From Streptomyces luteolus (GTDB taxonomy: Bacteria > Actinomycetota > Actinomycetes > Streptomycetales > Streptomycetaceae), in the NCBI RefSeq assembly GCF_029968015.1, contig NZ_JASCIS010000003.1, positions 186,001 through 250,000 on the forward strand: DNA of 64,000 nt, in the 5' to 3' direction. Shown here one piece after another: positions 14,752 through 22,199 of this stretch (position 1 is the first letter of the stretch; each line of letters opens with the position of its first letter). Made by a program: the position numbers and the translations under genes. The notes below the pieces were generated by a model, which had not been told where the DNA came from, did no database searches, and was given only the letters and a program-made list of their open reading frames with translations.

Positions 14752-15084
14752 TCAGTCGGTCGCCTCGCCCACCCGGATGCGGTTGCGGTCCGGGTCGGTG
14801 AGCTCCAACTCCCGCCCCCAGGGCGCCTGTTCGGGTCGTACGCCGAACTCCGCGGCCACGGCGTCGAGGTCGCGTACGCGCAGATACACGAGGGTGTCCG
14901 GCCGGGCGTCGCCCTTGTGCTCGGACAGGAACAGCCGTACGGGACCCCGCGCGACCTCCGTGAAGACCGGGAAGCCCGGCTCGAAGCGGTGCTCCCACTG
15001 CTGCCGGAAGCCGAGCCGCGCGTACCAGTCGACGGCTCATGCCGCGTCCTCGACCCGGAGGATCGGGATGATCTCTTCGTCCAT
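14752..15084 (-). pseudogene. VOC (glyoxalase/bleomycin-resistance) gene with in-frame stop at codon 16
   Basis: Read from the ATG at 15084 the frame gives MDEEIIPILRVEDAA, a TGA at 15039-15037, then AVDWYARLGFRQQW, EHRFEPGFPVF, RLFLSEHKGDARPDTLVYLRV and PWGRELELTDPDRNRIRVGEATD to a stop at 14752. This is a complete 110-codon VOC-fold protein with one nonsense codon. A CGA-to-TGA or TGG-to-TGA change would explain it. No internal ATG or GTG after the stop would keep the first strand. It lies between convergent cbiD and cobM. Sequencing error remains possible. Confidence 0.82.
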
Positions 15085-15122
15085 GTCCTGGAGGGTACGC
15101 GGGCGCCCGGGTGCGGCGGCGG

Positions 15123-15872
15123 TCAGCAGACGTGCCGGTCGCGTTCCGCCGAGTACAGGTGGCTGTCGCGGAACTGTTCCGCGCCCAGGGTGCGGCCGAC
15201 GATGATCACGGCGGTGCGCTGGATGCCGGCCTCCTTGACCTGGGCGGCGATCTCGTCGAGCCGGCCGCGCAGGATGACTTCGTCGGGCCGGGACGCGTAC
15301 GCGACGACGGCGGCGGGGCAGTCGGCGCCGTAGTGCGGGAGGAGTTCACCGACAACGCGGTCCGCGAGACCGGCGGCCAGGTGCAGCACGATCAGCGCGC
15401 CGCTGCGGCCGAGCGTGGCCAGGTCCTCGCCGTCCGGCATGGCGGTGGCGCGCTGCGCGACGCGGGTCAGAATGACGGTCTGGCCGACGGTCGGGACGGT
15501 CAACTCCCGCTTCAGGGACGCCGCGGCGGCCGCGAAGGCGGGCACTCCGGGGACGACCTCGTACGGCACTCCGGCCGCGTCGAGGCGCCGCATCTGCTCG
15601 GCGACGGCGCTGAACACGGACGGGTCGCCGGAGTGCAGCCGCGCCACGTCAAGGCCTTGCTCGTGGGCGCGGACCAGCTCGGCGGTGATCTCGTCGAGGT
15701 TGAGCCGCGCGGTGTCGACGAGGCGGGCGTCGGGCGGGCACTCGGCGAGGAGTTCGCGCGGGACGAGGCTGCCCGCGTAAAGGCAGACCTGGCAGGCGGC
15801 GAGCGTGCGGGCGCCGCGCACCGTGATCAGGTCGGCGGCGCCGGGGCCGGCTCCGATGAAGTGGACGGTCAT
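15123..15872 (-). CDS. cobM: Precorrin-4 C11-methyltransferase CobM
   Basis: The 249-residue SAM-dependent tetrapyrrole methylase has VHFIGAGPGAADLITVRG at its start, then CLYAGSLVPRELL, LHSGDPSVFSAVAEQM, VVPGVPAFAAAAASL and TVGQTVILTRVAQRA, diagnostic of CobM/CbiF. It methylates C11 of precorrin-4. The ATG overlaps the cobL stop by four bases, so cobL and cobM are translationally coupled. Confidence 0.96.
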   Translation of the reverse strand: MTVHFIGAGPGAADLITVRGARTLAACQVCLYAGSLVPRELLAECPPDARLVDTARLNLDEITAELVRAHEQGLDVARLHSGDPSVFSAVAEQMRRLDAAGVPYEVVPGVPAFAAAAASLKRELTVPTVGQTVILTRVAQRATAMPDGEDLATLGRSGALIVLHLAAGLADRVVGELLPHYGADCPAAVVAYASRPDEVILRGRLDEIAAQVKEAGIQRTAVIIVGRTLGAEQFRDSHLYSAERDRHVC

Positions 15873-17170
15873 CGTGTCGCTCCTGCGGGGTCGTCGTCCG
15901 ACGCGGGGCCGGTGTACTCGGGATCGCTTGCGGAAGTCTTCTGTACGGCCCACTGCGTGACGGGCATCGCCTGCCGCCAGCCGGTGAAACCGCCGACCGG
16001 CACGGCATGGGCGACGGCCAGCTTCACCAGTTCGCCGCCGAGGCGCCGGTGGGCGGCGCCGAGCTGCGCCTCCGATTCGAGGGTGACGGTGTTGGCGACG
16101 AGCCGCCCGCCGACGGGCAGCGCGTCCCAGCAGGCCTCAAGGAGCTCGGGCGCGGTGAGGCCGCCGCCGATGAACACGGCGTCGGGCCGCGGGAGTTGAG
16201 CGAGCGCGGCGGGCGCGGCCCCGGTGACGACACGCAGGGCGGGGACGCCGAGGCGGTCGGCGTTGCGGGCGATGCGCTCGGCCCGCACGGGGTCGCGTTC
16301 GACGGTGACGGCGCGGCAGGAGGGGTGCGTGCGCATCCACTCGACGGCGATGGAACCGGAGCCTCCGCCAACGTCCCACAGCAGTTCGCCGGGCGCGGGC
16401 GCGAGGGCGGCGAGCGTGGCGGCCCGTACGTGGCGCTTGGTGAGCTGGCCGTCGTGCTCGTAAGCGGCGTCCGGGAGTCCGGGCACGGCGCCGATCCGGA
16501 GTGCGCCCGGGGCGCGGCGGCAGTCGACGGCGACGATGTTGAGCGGGTCGCAGAGGCGGTCGGCGGGCCAGTCGTCGGCGGGCAGTGCGTCGCTGGTCTC
16601 CTCCCGTGGGCCGCCGAGCTGTTCGAGGACACGCATCGGGCTGGGCCCGAAGCCGCGGTCGCGGAGGAGCGCGGCGATCTCGCCGGGGGTGGCGGCGCCC
16701 GCGCTCAGCACGAGCAGCCGACAGCCGTCGTGCAGGGCGGCGGCGACCCGGGCGACGGGCCGGCCCACGACCGTCACGACCTCCACGTCCTCCTGCGGCC
16801 AGCCGAGCCGGGCGCAGGCGTACGCGACGGACGAGGGGTGCGGCAGGACCCGCAGCGCGTCCGCGCCGAGCTCTTCGGTGAGGGCGCGCCCGATGCCGTA
16901 GAACATCGGGTCCCCACTGGCCAGTACGGCGATCCGGCGGCCCGTGTGCGCGGCGAGCAGTCCGGGGACGGCGGGGCGCAACGGCGAGGGCCAAGGGACG
17001 TGTTCGCCGGTGCACTCCGCGGGCAGCAGGTCGAGCTGGCGGGGCCCGCCGACGATCACCTCGGCGTCCCGCAGGGCCGCGCGGGCGGCGTCCGCGATCC
17101 CGTCCCAGCCGTCGGCGCCGATCCCGACGACGGTGACGGCGGGGGTCGGTCGTGGTGGTACGGGCGTCAC
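15869..17170 (-). CDS. cobL: Precorrin-6Y C5,15-methyltransferase (decarboxylating) CobL
   Basis: Two domains are visible. The N-terminal methylase (VTVVGIGADGWDGI, VLASGDPMFYGIGRAL, HPSSVAYACARLGW) resembles CbiE, and the C-terminal domain (TKRHVRAATLAALAPAP, LLWDVGGGSGSIAVEWMR, VFIGGGLTAPELL) resembles CbiT. The protein methylates C5 and C15 and decarboxylates the acetate chain. I placed the start at GTG 17170, giving 433 residues. The frame stays open to 17419, but the upstream part translates intergenic repeat and has no family similarity. The Pro-rich start to about residue 12 is poorly conserved, so the exact codon is uncertain. Confidence 0.92.
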   Translation of the reverse strand: MTPVPPRPTPAVTVVGIGADGWDGIADAARAALRDAEVIVGGPRQLDLLPAECTGEHVPWPSPLRPAVPGLLAAHTGRRIAVLASGDPMFYGIGRALTEELGADALRVLPHPSSVAYACARLGWPQEDVEVVTVVGRPVARVAAALHDGCRLLVLSAGAATPGEIAALLRDRGFGPSPMRVLEQLGGPREETSDALPADDWPADRLCDPLNIVAVDCRRAPGALRIGAVPGLPDAAYEHDGQLTKRHVRAATLAALAPAPGELLWDVGGGSGSIAVEWMRTHPSCRAVTVERDPVRAERIARNADRLGVPALRVVTGAAPAALAQLPRPDAVFIGGGLTAPELLEACWDALPVGGRLVANTVTLESEAQLGAAHRRLGGELVKLAVAHAVPVGGFTGWRQAMPVTQWAVQKTSASDPEYTGPASDDDPAGATR

Positions 17171-17280
17171 GGGGGGCGGTACCTCGGGGTTCGGGGGTGC
17201 GGGTGGGGGTTCGGCCGAAGCTGACCGGGCGCACTTTACTGGGGTCGGACCTGGGGTTCTGTGGCCGGGGGCGATCTTCT

Positions 17281-17466
17281 CCCCTACCCGCCCCTTCCCG
17301 AAAGCCTGCGGCAGCTTCGGGGCTCCGCCCAGGACCCCGCTCCTCAATCGCCGGAGGGGCTGAATTTGCCGGTCCGGGCTCAATTTCGGCCATTGAGGAG
17401 GCCCGTCCGGCGAGGCCACGCGGCGCCAGCCGCATATTGGACACTGCGGGAAGGGGCGGGTAGGGG
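17281..17466. repeat. Mirrored GC-rich intergenic repeat, family A (best copy)
   Basis: A perfect 20-bp inverted repeat, CCCCTACCCGCCCCTTCCCG at 17281-17300 and its complement at 17447-17466, encloses about 146 bases. Inside, CTCCTCAAT (17340-17348) is complemented at 17392-17400 beside CGCCGGAGGGG-like blocks, making a nested cruciform-like structure. It lies upstream of cobL and downstream of the PadR-associated gene, so the 312-base gap holds this repeat and presumably the cobL promoter; I see no gene. Confidence 0.85.
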
Positions 17467-17482
17467 AAGACCACGCGCGCCC

Positions 17483-18169
17483 TCAGAGCACTCGCGCACA
17501 CTCCCGACAAGCCCGAGCCGCCCCCGCGATCTTCGCGTGGAACACCAGGACGACACCCGCCGCGGCAGCGCACAGCGGCCAGTTGCTCGCCAGTACGGAC
17601 GAGGCGACGAGCGTCAACGCGCTGACGGCCAGTGCCGCAGCCGCAGCCGTGCCCGACCACGCCACGGTCAGCGGCAGCCGCCGCGGCATGGGCAGCCGCC
17701 GCGCGAGCGCGCCGGTGGCGACGAGGGCGGCCGCGGCCAGGAGGGCGGTGACGGCCGCGACTGCGCCCAGGTGCGCGACCAGCACGCGGGCCGCTCCGGG
17801 CGCGGACGCGCCTCCGGTACCGGGCCACCACCGCAGCAGGTACCAGCACATGAGCAGCAGCGGCGCGACGAGCATGACCGTACGGGCGGTCAACCGGGCC
17901 TGGGCGACGGTGAGTTCACGCTGAAAGTCCGGTGCGAGCTCGGCGACGGTCCCGAACTCCCGGACGGCCCGGCGCGCGGCACGGACGCGGTCGACGTCGG
18001 TGTCGTCGCACGACAGGTCCCTCGCGGCGTCGATCAGTCCCTCGCGGAACTCCGCCAGCATGCGGGACTTGGCGCGCGCGGGGCCGCGCAGGGCGGCGGC
18101 CAGGTCCGCGACGTGCGTCTCGATGGGGTTCTCGGCGGGGGTGGCCGCGCCTTCGGCCGTCGCCGTCAC
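17483..18169 (-). CDS. Membrane protein coupled to PadR regulator
   Basis: The 228-residue product has a soluble N-terminal helical part (about 1-95, with IETHVADLAAALRGPARAK and AARRAVREFGTVAELAPDFQREL, typical of the permease-prefix/DUF1700-like domain found next to PadR genes) and four to five hydrophobic segments after residue 95. GTG at 18169 overlaps the padR stop in a GTGA arrangement. The pair probably forms a self-controlled membrane stress module. The substrate or signal is unknown. Confidence 0.8.
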   Translation of the reverse strand: MTATAEGAATPAENPIETHVADLAAALRGPARAKSRMLAEFREGLIDAARDLSCDDTDVDRVRAARRAVREFGTVAELAPDFQRELTVAQARLTARTVMLVAPLLLMCWYLLRWWPGTGGASAPGAARVLVAHLGAVAAVTALLAAAALVATGALARRLPMPRRLPLTVAWSGTAAAAALAVSALTLVASSVLASNWPLCAAAAGVVLVFHAKIAGAARACRECARVL

Positions 18170-18513
18170 GTCGCGGGCTTCGGGCCGGGGGCGGACGCCG
18201 GGTCGAGCACGGAGCCGATGGCGGTCGTGAACTCCTTCCACACCGACCGCTCCTCCGCGAGGCTGCGGCGACCGGCGTCGGTGAGTTCGTAGCAGCGCCT
18301 GCGCCGCTCGCCCTCCGACTCCCAGACGCTGCGCAGCAGTCCGAGGCGCTCCAGCTTGTTCAGGGCCGGGTAGATGGTGCCCTTGCGCAGCTCAAGGACG
18401 CCGTTGCTGCGTTCCTGGACGGCCGTGATCACCGCGTACCCGTGCAGCGGGCCGGATTCGAGGACGGACAGCAGGAGTCCGTCGAGATGTCCGCGTACCG
18501 CACTCGCCTTCAT
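18166..18513 (-). CDS. PadR-family transcriptional regulator
   Basis: The 115-residue protein has the PadR winged helix: GHLDGLLLSVLESGPLHGYAVI, RKGTIYPALNKLERLGLL and RRRRCYELTDAGRRSLAEE. It is a short subfamily-2 member with a minimal dimerisation helix. The gene is translationally coupled to the downstream membrane protein and divergent from a DUF2269-like membrane gene. TAGGC-A-GCCTA begins 2 bases upstream of its start and is a plausible autorepression site. Confidence 0.92.
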   Translation of the reverse strand: MKASAVRGHLDGLLLSVLESGPLHGYAVITAVQERSNGVLELRKGTIYPALNKLERLGLLRSVWESEGERRRRCYELTDAGRRSLAEERSVWKEFTTAIGSVLDPASAPGPKPAT

Positions 18514-18624
18514 GGTTAGGCAGCCTACCCAAGTGAGGTGACGACGTGCTACTGATAGGTCGACAGCCAATCCATTGGCGGCCTACCCATGGACCTGGCC
18601 CATGGACCCGCCCCATGGACCGCC
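18514..18624. promoter_or_regulatory. Divergent control region with palindrome and three 13-bp repeats
   Basis: TAGGCAGCCTA (5-bp arms, one-base centre) lies immediately beside the padR start. Further right CCCATGGACC occurs three times at 18586, 18599 and 18612, exactly 13 bases apart, ending 19 bases before the GTG of the divergent gene. The repeats contain in-frame ATGs but have no ribosome site, so I treat them as regulatory. No protein can be assigned with certainty; PadR is the neighbour. Confidence 0.5.
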
Positions 18625-18642
18625 ACCCAGAAGGGCACTCCG

Positions 18643-19134
18643 GTGACCAAGTTCCTGCTTTCCGTGCACGTGCTGGCCGCGATCCTGGCGGTCGGGCCGA
18701 TCACGGTCGCGGCGTCGATGTTTCCGCGCTACGTCCGCCCCGCGAAGGCCACCAAAGGCGGCCCGGTCGCCGCTGAGGAGACACCGGACGAGAAGGCGCG
18801 CACTGCGGCACTGCTCCATCGGATCTGCCGGGCGTACGCACTCGTCGGTGTCGTGGTGCCGGTCTTCGGCTTCGCGACCGGGGCACAGCTCGGCGTGCTC
18901 ACCGATCCGTGGCTGCTGATCTCGATCGTCCTGACCGCCGCGGCCGCGGGGCTCCTGCTGTTCGCGATCCTGCCGGGCCAGGAGCGGCTGCTCCCCGAGA
19001 CGGACACGCCGACCACCGAGGCGCGGCGGGCCGGCGCGGCACGGCTCGCGATGCTCACGGGCATCTTCAATCTGCTGTGGGCGACGGTGACGGTGCTGAT
19101 GATCGTGCGCCCGGGCTCGACGACCGGGGCCTGA
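18643..19134 (+). CDS. DUF2269-like integral membrane protein
   Basis: The 163-residue protein has four hydrophobic segments (near residues 3-25, 68-88, 92-112 and 132-152). The first contains KFLLSVHVLAAILAVGPITVA, with an HVL pattern common in this small membrane family. Function is unknown. GTG at 18643 is preceded by AGAAGGG at good spacing; the earlier in-frame ATG at 18589 lies in the 13-bp repeats and lacks such a site. It is divergent from padR and may be its target. Confidence 0.78.
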   Translation: MTKFLLSVHVLAAILAVGPITVAASMFPRYVRPAKATKGGPVAAEETPDEKARTAALLHRICRAYALVGVVVPVFGFATGAQLGVLTDPWLLISIVLTAAAAGLLLFAILPGQERLLPETDTPTTEARRAGAARLAMLTGIFNLLWATVTVLMIVRPGSTTGA

Positions 19135-19247
19135 ACGCCTGCGAGGCGGTCGGCTTCGGTGTCTGCCGGGTGCTTCCGAGTGCCCGGGGCGGAGCCCCGG
19201 CAGCGGGGGCCAGGGGACACTCCTCAACTGACTGACGTCCACACCGA

Positions 19248-19290
19248 GTACGGCGAGGGCCGGCTCCCCACCGGCCGGTCCTCGCCGTAC
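19248..19290. terminator. Hairpin between membrane gene and HAD gene
   Basis: GTACGGCGAGG (19248-19258) is complemented exactly by CCTCGCCGTAC (19280-19290), with an inner GCCGG/CCGGC pairing, between two convergent stops. It is a likely bidirectional terminator. Confidence 0.82.
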
Positions 19291-19301
19291 CACCGCTGGA
19301 G

Positions 19302-19949
19302 CTAGGTCAGCTCCGGCACCAGCTCCCCCAAGGCCGCGCGCGTCGCGGCCGGGTCGGTGTGCAGGACCGCGCGCATGCCCACGGCGCGGGCGCCGAGGAC
19401 GTTGGGCTCGGCGTCGTCCACGAACACCACGCGTCCGGCCGGGAGTCGGAGGCGGTCGAGGGTGAGCTCGAAGATCTCGGCGTGCGGCTTGCGCAGGCCG
19501 ACCTCCTCCGAGATGACGATCGGGTCGAACAGTGCGTCGAGCCGCTCGCGCGGGTAGATGTTGCCCCAGCTGTTGGACAACAGGCCGACGCGCAGGCCGA
19601 GTCGGCGCAGTTCGTCCGCGAGGCCGAACATCGCCTCGTCCTCGCGCATCTCCGCGAAGAGCCGGTCGAGCACGCCGACCGGGTGGACGGGGCGGCCGTC
19701 CAGGGTGGTGAGCTCGGCGGCGAGCAGCGCGTCGAACTCCGCCACGGTCAACTCCCCCGTCTCCAGGCGGTGGATCGGCGTGCCGTCCGGGGCGTCGCGG
19801 GAGAGCCAGGCCTTGAGGGTGCGGGAGAACGAGGCCGGGTCGATGCCGTCGCGGTTCAGCCAGGCGGCGATGGATTCCCGGACCGGGCCGGTGAGGACGC
19901 CGCCGAAGTCGAACACGACGGCGTCGACCCGGCGTCGGCCGCCGGTCAT
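19302..19949 (-). CDS. HAD-superfamily hydrolase
   Basis: The 215-residue protein has HAD motif I (VVFDFGGVLTG: nucleophile Asp with Gly replacing the second Asp, as in epoxide-hydrolase/dehalogenase-like HADs), motif II (GLLSNSWG), motif III Lys in GLRKPHAEIFELTLDRL, and motif IV VVFVDDAEPNVLGA. It lies 34 bases downstream of the SDR gene at the 3' end of the acyl-CoA operon, so a role in that pathway is possible, but the substrate is unknown. I used the ATG at 19949 with GGCGGGAC upstream; an in-frame ATG at 19979 would nearly abut the SDR stop. Confidence 0.88.
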   Translation of the reverse strand: MTGGRRRVDAVVFDFGGVLTGPVRESIAAWLNRDGIDPASFSRTLKAWLSRDAPDGTPIHRLETGELTVAEFDALLAAELTTLDGRPVHPVGVLDRLFAEMREDEAMFGLADELRRLGLRVGLLSNSWGNIYPRERLDALFDPIVISEEVGLRKPHAEIFELTLDRLRLPAGRVVFVDDAEPNVLGARAVGMRAVLHTDPAATRAALGELVPELT

Positions 19950-19983
19950 CGTCCCGCCTCCGGGGCCGTGCCGCCGCACGCCA

Positions 19984-20826
19984 TCAGACGCCTCCGGTGA
20001 GGGTCACGCCACCGTCGACCACGAGGAGTTGACCCGTCATCCAGGCGGCGTCGGCCGACAGCAGGAAGGCGACGACGCTGCCGATGTCGTCCGGTACGCC
20101 GAGCCGCTTCAGCGGGTACGCCGCCGCGACCTCCTCCTCCCGGCCGTCGTAGAGCGCGGTGGCGAACTTGGTCTTCACCACCGCGGGGGCGACGGCGTTG
20201 ACCCGGATGTCGGGGCCCAGCTCGACCGCCAGCTCCTCGGTGATGTGGGTGAGCATCGCCTTGGAGGCACCGTAGAAGCCGATGCCGGGCGCGGGGCGGA
20301 TGCCCGCCACCGACGAGACGTTGACGACCGAGCCGCCGTGGTCCCTCATCCAGGCGCCGTGCACCTGCTGCACCCAGGAGAGCGCGGCGAGGCAGTTGAC
20401 CTCGACGATCTTGCGGGCGGCGCCCAGGTCCAGGTCGATCATCGGCCCGTGCACCGGGTTGATGCCGGTGTTGTTGACCAGGAGGTCGGCGCTTCCGAAG
20501 GTGTCGATGGCGCGCTTGACCACCTCGGCCTGGTGGCCGGTGTCGTCGGCGTGGCCCGCGACCCCGAGGGCGTGCTCGGGCCCGCCGAGGCTCGCGACCG
20601 CCTCGTCCAGCGCCTCCTGCTTGCGGGCGGTGACGACGACCTTCGCGCCCTCGGCCACCAGCCGCTCGGCGATGGCGAGGCCGATGCCCCGGCTCGCTCC
20701 GGTGACGATGGCCGTACGTCCTGCGAAACGCGTGCTCATGGGGTCCTTGCTCGTGGGGTCGGTGGCGGACTGCGTACTCGTGCCGTTCGTACTCGTGCCG
20801 TTCGTACTCGTGCCGTTCGTACTCAT
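19984..20826 (-). CDS. Short-chain dehydrogenase/reductase (FabG-like)
   Basis: The 280-residue product has the NAD(P) motif TGASRGIGLA, NNTG, the catalytic Ser-Tyr-Lys set (NVSSVAG, GFYGASKAM), and a typical C-terminus WMTGQLLVVDGG. It should act on a hydroxyacyl or ketoacyl substrate in the operon with thiolase and acyl-CoA ligase. The first 30 residues are an extra low-complexity leader made of STNGT repeats caused by a 15-bp DNA repeat. The start at 20826 has a good GAGGGAC site; ATG 20739 (MSTRFAGRTAIVTG) would give the usual family length. Confidence 0.92.
   Translation of the reverse strand: MSTNGTSTNGTSTNGTSTQSATDPTSKDPMSTRFAGRTAIVTGASRGIGLAIAERLVAEGAKVVVTARKQEALDEAVASLGGPEHALGVAGHADDTGHQAEVVKRAIDTFGSADLLVNNTGINPVHGPMIDLDLGAARKIVEVNCLAALSWVQQVHGAWMRDHGGSVVNVSSVAGIRPAPGIGFYGASKAMLTHITEELAVELGPDIRVNAVAPAVVKTKFATALYDGREEEVAAAYPLKRLGVPDDIGSVVAFLLSADAAWMTGQLLVVDGGVTLTGGV
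20774..20818. repeat. Three perfect 15-bp tandem repeats at the SDR 5' end
   Basis: GTACTCGTGCCGTTC occurs three times head to tail, and a fourth partial unit (GTACTCAT) contains the SDR start codon. In the gene frame each unit encodes five residues (STNGT), so copy-number change would keep the frame. Such in-frame repeats can vary between strains. Confidence 0.88.
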
Positions 20827-20838
20827 GGTGGGGGTCCC

Positions 20839-22059
20839 TCAGCTCAGCCGCTCGATGACCATGGCCATGCCCTGGCCGCCGCCCACGCACATGGTCTCCA
20901 GGCCGAACTGCTTGTCGTGGTGGAACAGCGAGTTGATCAGCGTGCTGGTGATGCGCGCACCCGTCATGCCGAAGGGGTGGCCGACGGCGATCGCCCCGCC
21001 GTTGACGTTGAGCCGGTCCTCGTCGATGCCCAACTCCCGGGCGGACGGGATGACTTGGGCGGCGAAGGCCTCGTTGATCTCGACCAGGTCGATGTCGCCG
21101 ATGCCGAGCCCGGCGCGCTGCAGGGCCTGGCGGCTGGCCTCGACCGGGCCGAGGCCCATGATCTCGGGCGAGAGTCCGGAGACTCCGGTGGAGACGATCC
21201 GCGCGAGCGGGGTCAGGCCGAGCTCACGGGCCTTCGTGTCCGACATGACGACGAGGGCGGCGGCGCCGTCGTTGAGCGGGCAGCAGTTGCCCGCCGTCAC
21301 GGTGCCGTCGGGGCGGAAGACCGGCTTCAGGGCGGAGACGGCCTCCAGGGTCACGCCCGCGCGCGGGCCGTCGTCCTTGCTGACCACGGTGCCGTCGGGC
21401 AGTGTCACCGGCGTGATGTCGCGGGCCCAGAAGCCGTTCGCGAGGGCCTGCTCGGCGCGGTTCTGGCTGCGCACGCCGAAGGCGTCCTGGTCGGCCCGGG
21501 TCACGCCCATGAACTGGGCGACGTTCTCGGCGGTCTGCCCCATCGTGATGTACGCGTCGGGCAGCAGGCCCGACTCGCGCGGGTCGGCCCACGTCTGACC
21601 GCCCGCGGCGAACTTCTCGGTCCGGGTCTGGGCCTCCCCGAACAGCGGGTTCTTGGTGTCCGGAAGGCCGTCCGCGTTGCCCTTGCCGTACCGGCTGACG
21701 GTCTCCACGCCGACGGAGAGGAACACGTCGCCCTCGCCCGCCTTGATCGCGTGCAGCGCCATGCGGGTGCTCTGCAGGCTGGACGAGCAGTAGCGGTTGA
21801 CGGTGGTGCCGGGCACCTGGTCCATCCCGGCGAGCACGGCGACGATGCGGCCCATGTTGAAGCCGGACTCGCCGCCGGGCTGGCCGCAGCCGAGGACGAG
21901 GTCGTCGATGTCGGCCGGGTCGAGCGCGGGCACCTTGGCGAGCGCGGCCCGCACCATCTGGACGGCCAGGTCGTCGGGGCGCATGTCCTTGAGTGAGCCC
22001 TTGAACGCCCGCCCGATGGGCGAGCGTGCGGTGGCGACGATCACGGCTTCCGGCATCAT
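20839..22059 (-). CDS. Acetyl-CoA acetyltransferase (thiolase)
   Basis: The 406-residue thiolase has the N-terminal nucleophile region (NRYCSSSLQSTRMALHAI, Cys about residue 92), VEINEAFAAQ, NVNGGAIAVGHPFGMTGAR with the catalytic His, and the C-terminal ETMCVGGGQGMAMVIE with the second Cys. It either condenses two acyl-CoAs or cleaves 3-ketoacyl-CoA. It follows the acyl-CoA ligase by about 140 bases that hold a TetR-type palindrome, and lies 12 bases upstream of the SDR gene. Start could be either of two adjacent ATGs; GAAGGGG is upstream. Confidence 0.95.
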   Translation of the reverse strand: MMPEAVIVATARSPIGRAFKGSLKDMRPDDLAVQMVRAALAKVPALDPADIDDLVLGCGQPGGESGFNMGRIVAVLAGMDQVPGTTVNRYCSSSLQSTRMALHAIKAGEGDVFLSVGVETVSRYGKGNADGLPDTKNPLFGEAQTRTEKFAAGGQTWADPRESGLLPDAYITMGQTAENVAQFMGVTRADQDAFGVRSQNRAEQALANGFWARDITPVTLPDGTVVSKDDGPRAGVTLEAVSALKPVFRPDGTVTAGNCCPLNDGAAALVVMSDTKARELGLTPLARIVSTGVSGLSPEIMGLGPVEASRQALQRAGLGIGDIDLVEINEAFAAQVIPSARELGIDEDRLNVNGGAIAVGHPFGMTGARITSTLINSLFHHDKQFGLETMCVGGGQGMAMVIERLS

Positions 22060-22082
22060 GACCCCTTCAGAAGCTTGCCATA

Positions 22083-22098
22083 CTAAGCAGTTGCTTAG
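22083..22098. promoter_or_regulatory. TetR-type operator upstream of thiolase
   Basis: CTAAGCA-GT-TGCTTAG is a perfect 7-bp inverted repeat with a two-base centre in an AT-richer patch, 24 bases before the thiolase start. Palindromes of this type control fatty acid and acyl-CoA genes in actinobacteria through TetR repressors. No tetR gene is in this window, so the regulator is inferred to be encoded elsewhere. Confidence 0.72.
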
Positions 22099-22199
22099 CG
22101 ATACGGTCCCACCTTCGCGCAGCGGACGGGCGGCGTCAACGGTCGGCACCGCCCTGTAAGCCGCGTCACACCGTTCGTCGGGCGGCCACGCCAGACGCC

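Noticed and set aside
14483..15040. Minus-strand 185-codon frame starting at ATG 15040
   Set aside because: It begins in the shifted frame right at the pseudogene stop and yields Arg/Pro-rich sequence without similarity; the VOC similarity is in the other frame.
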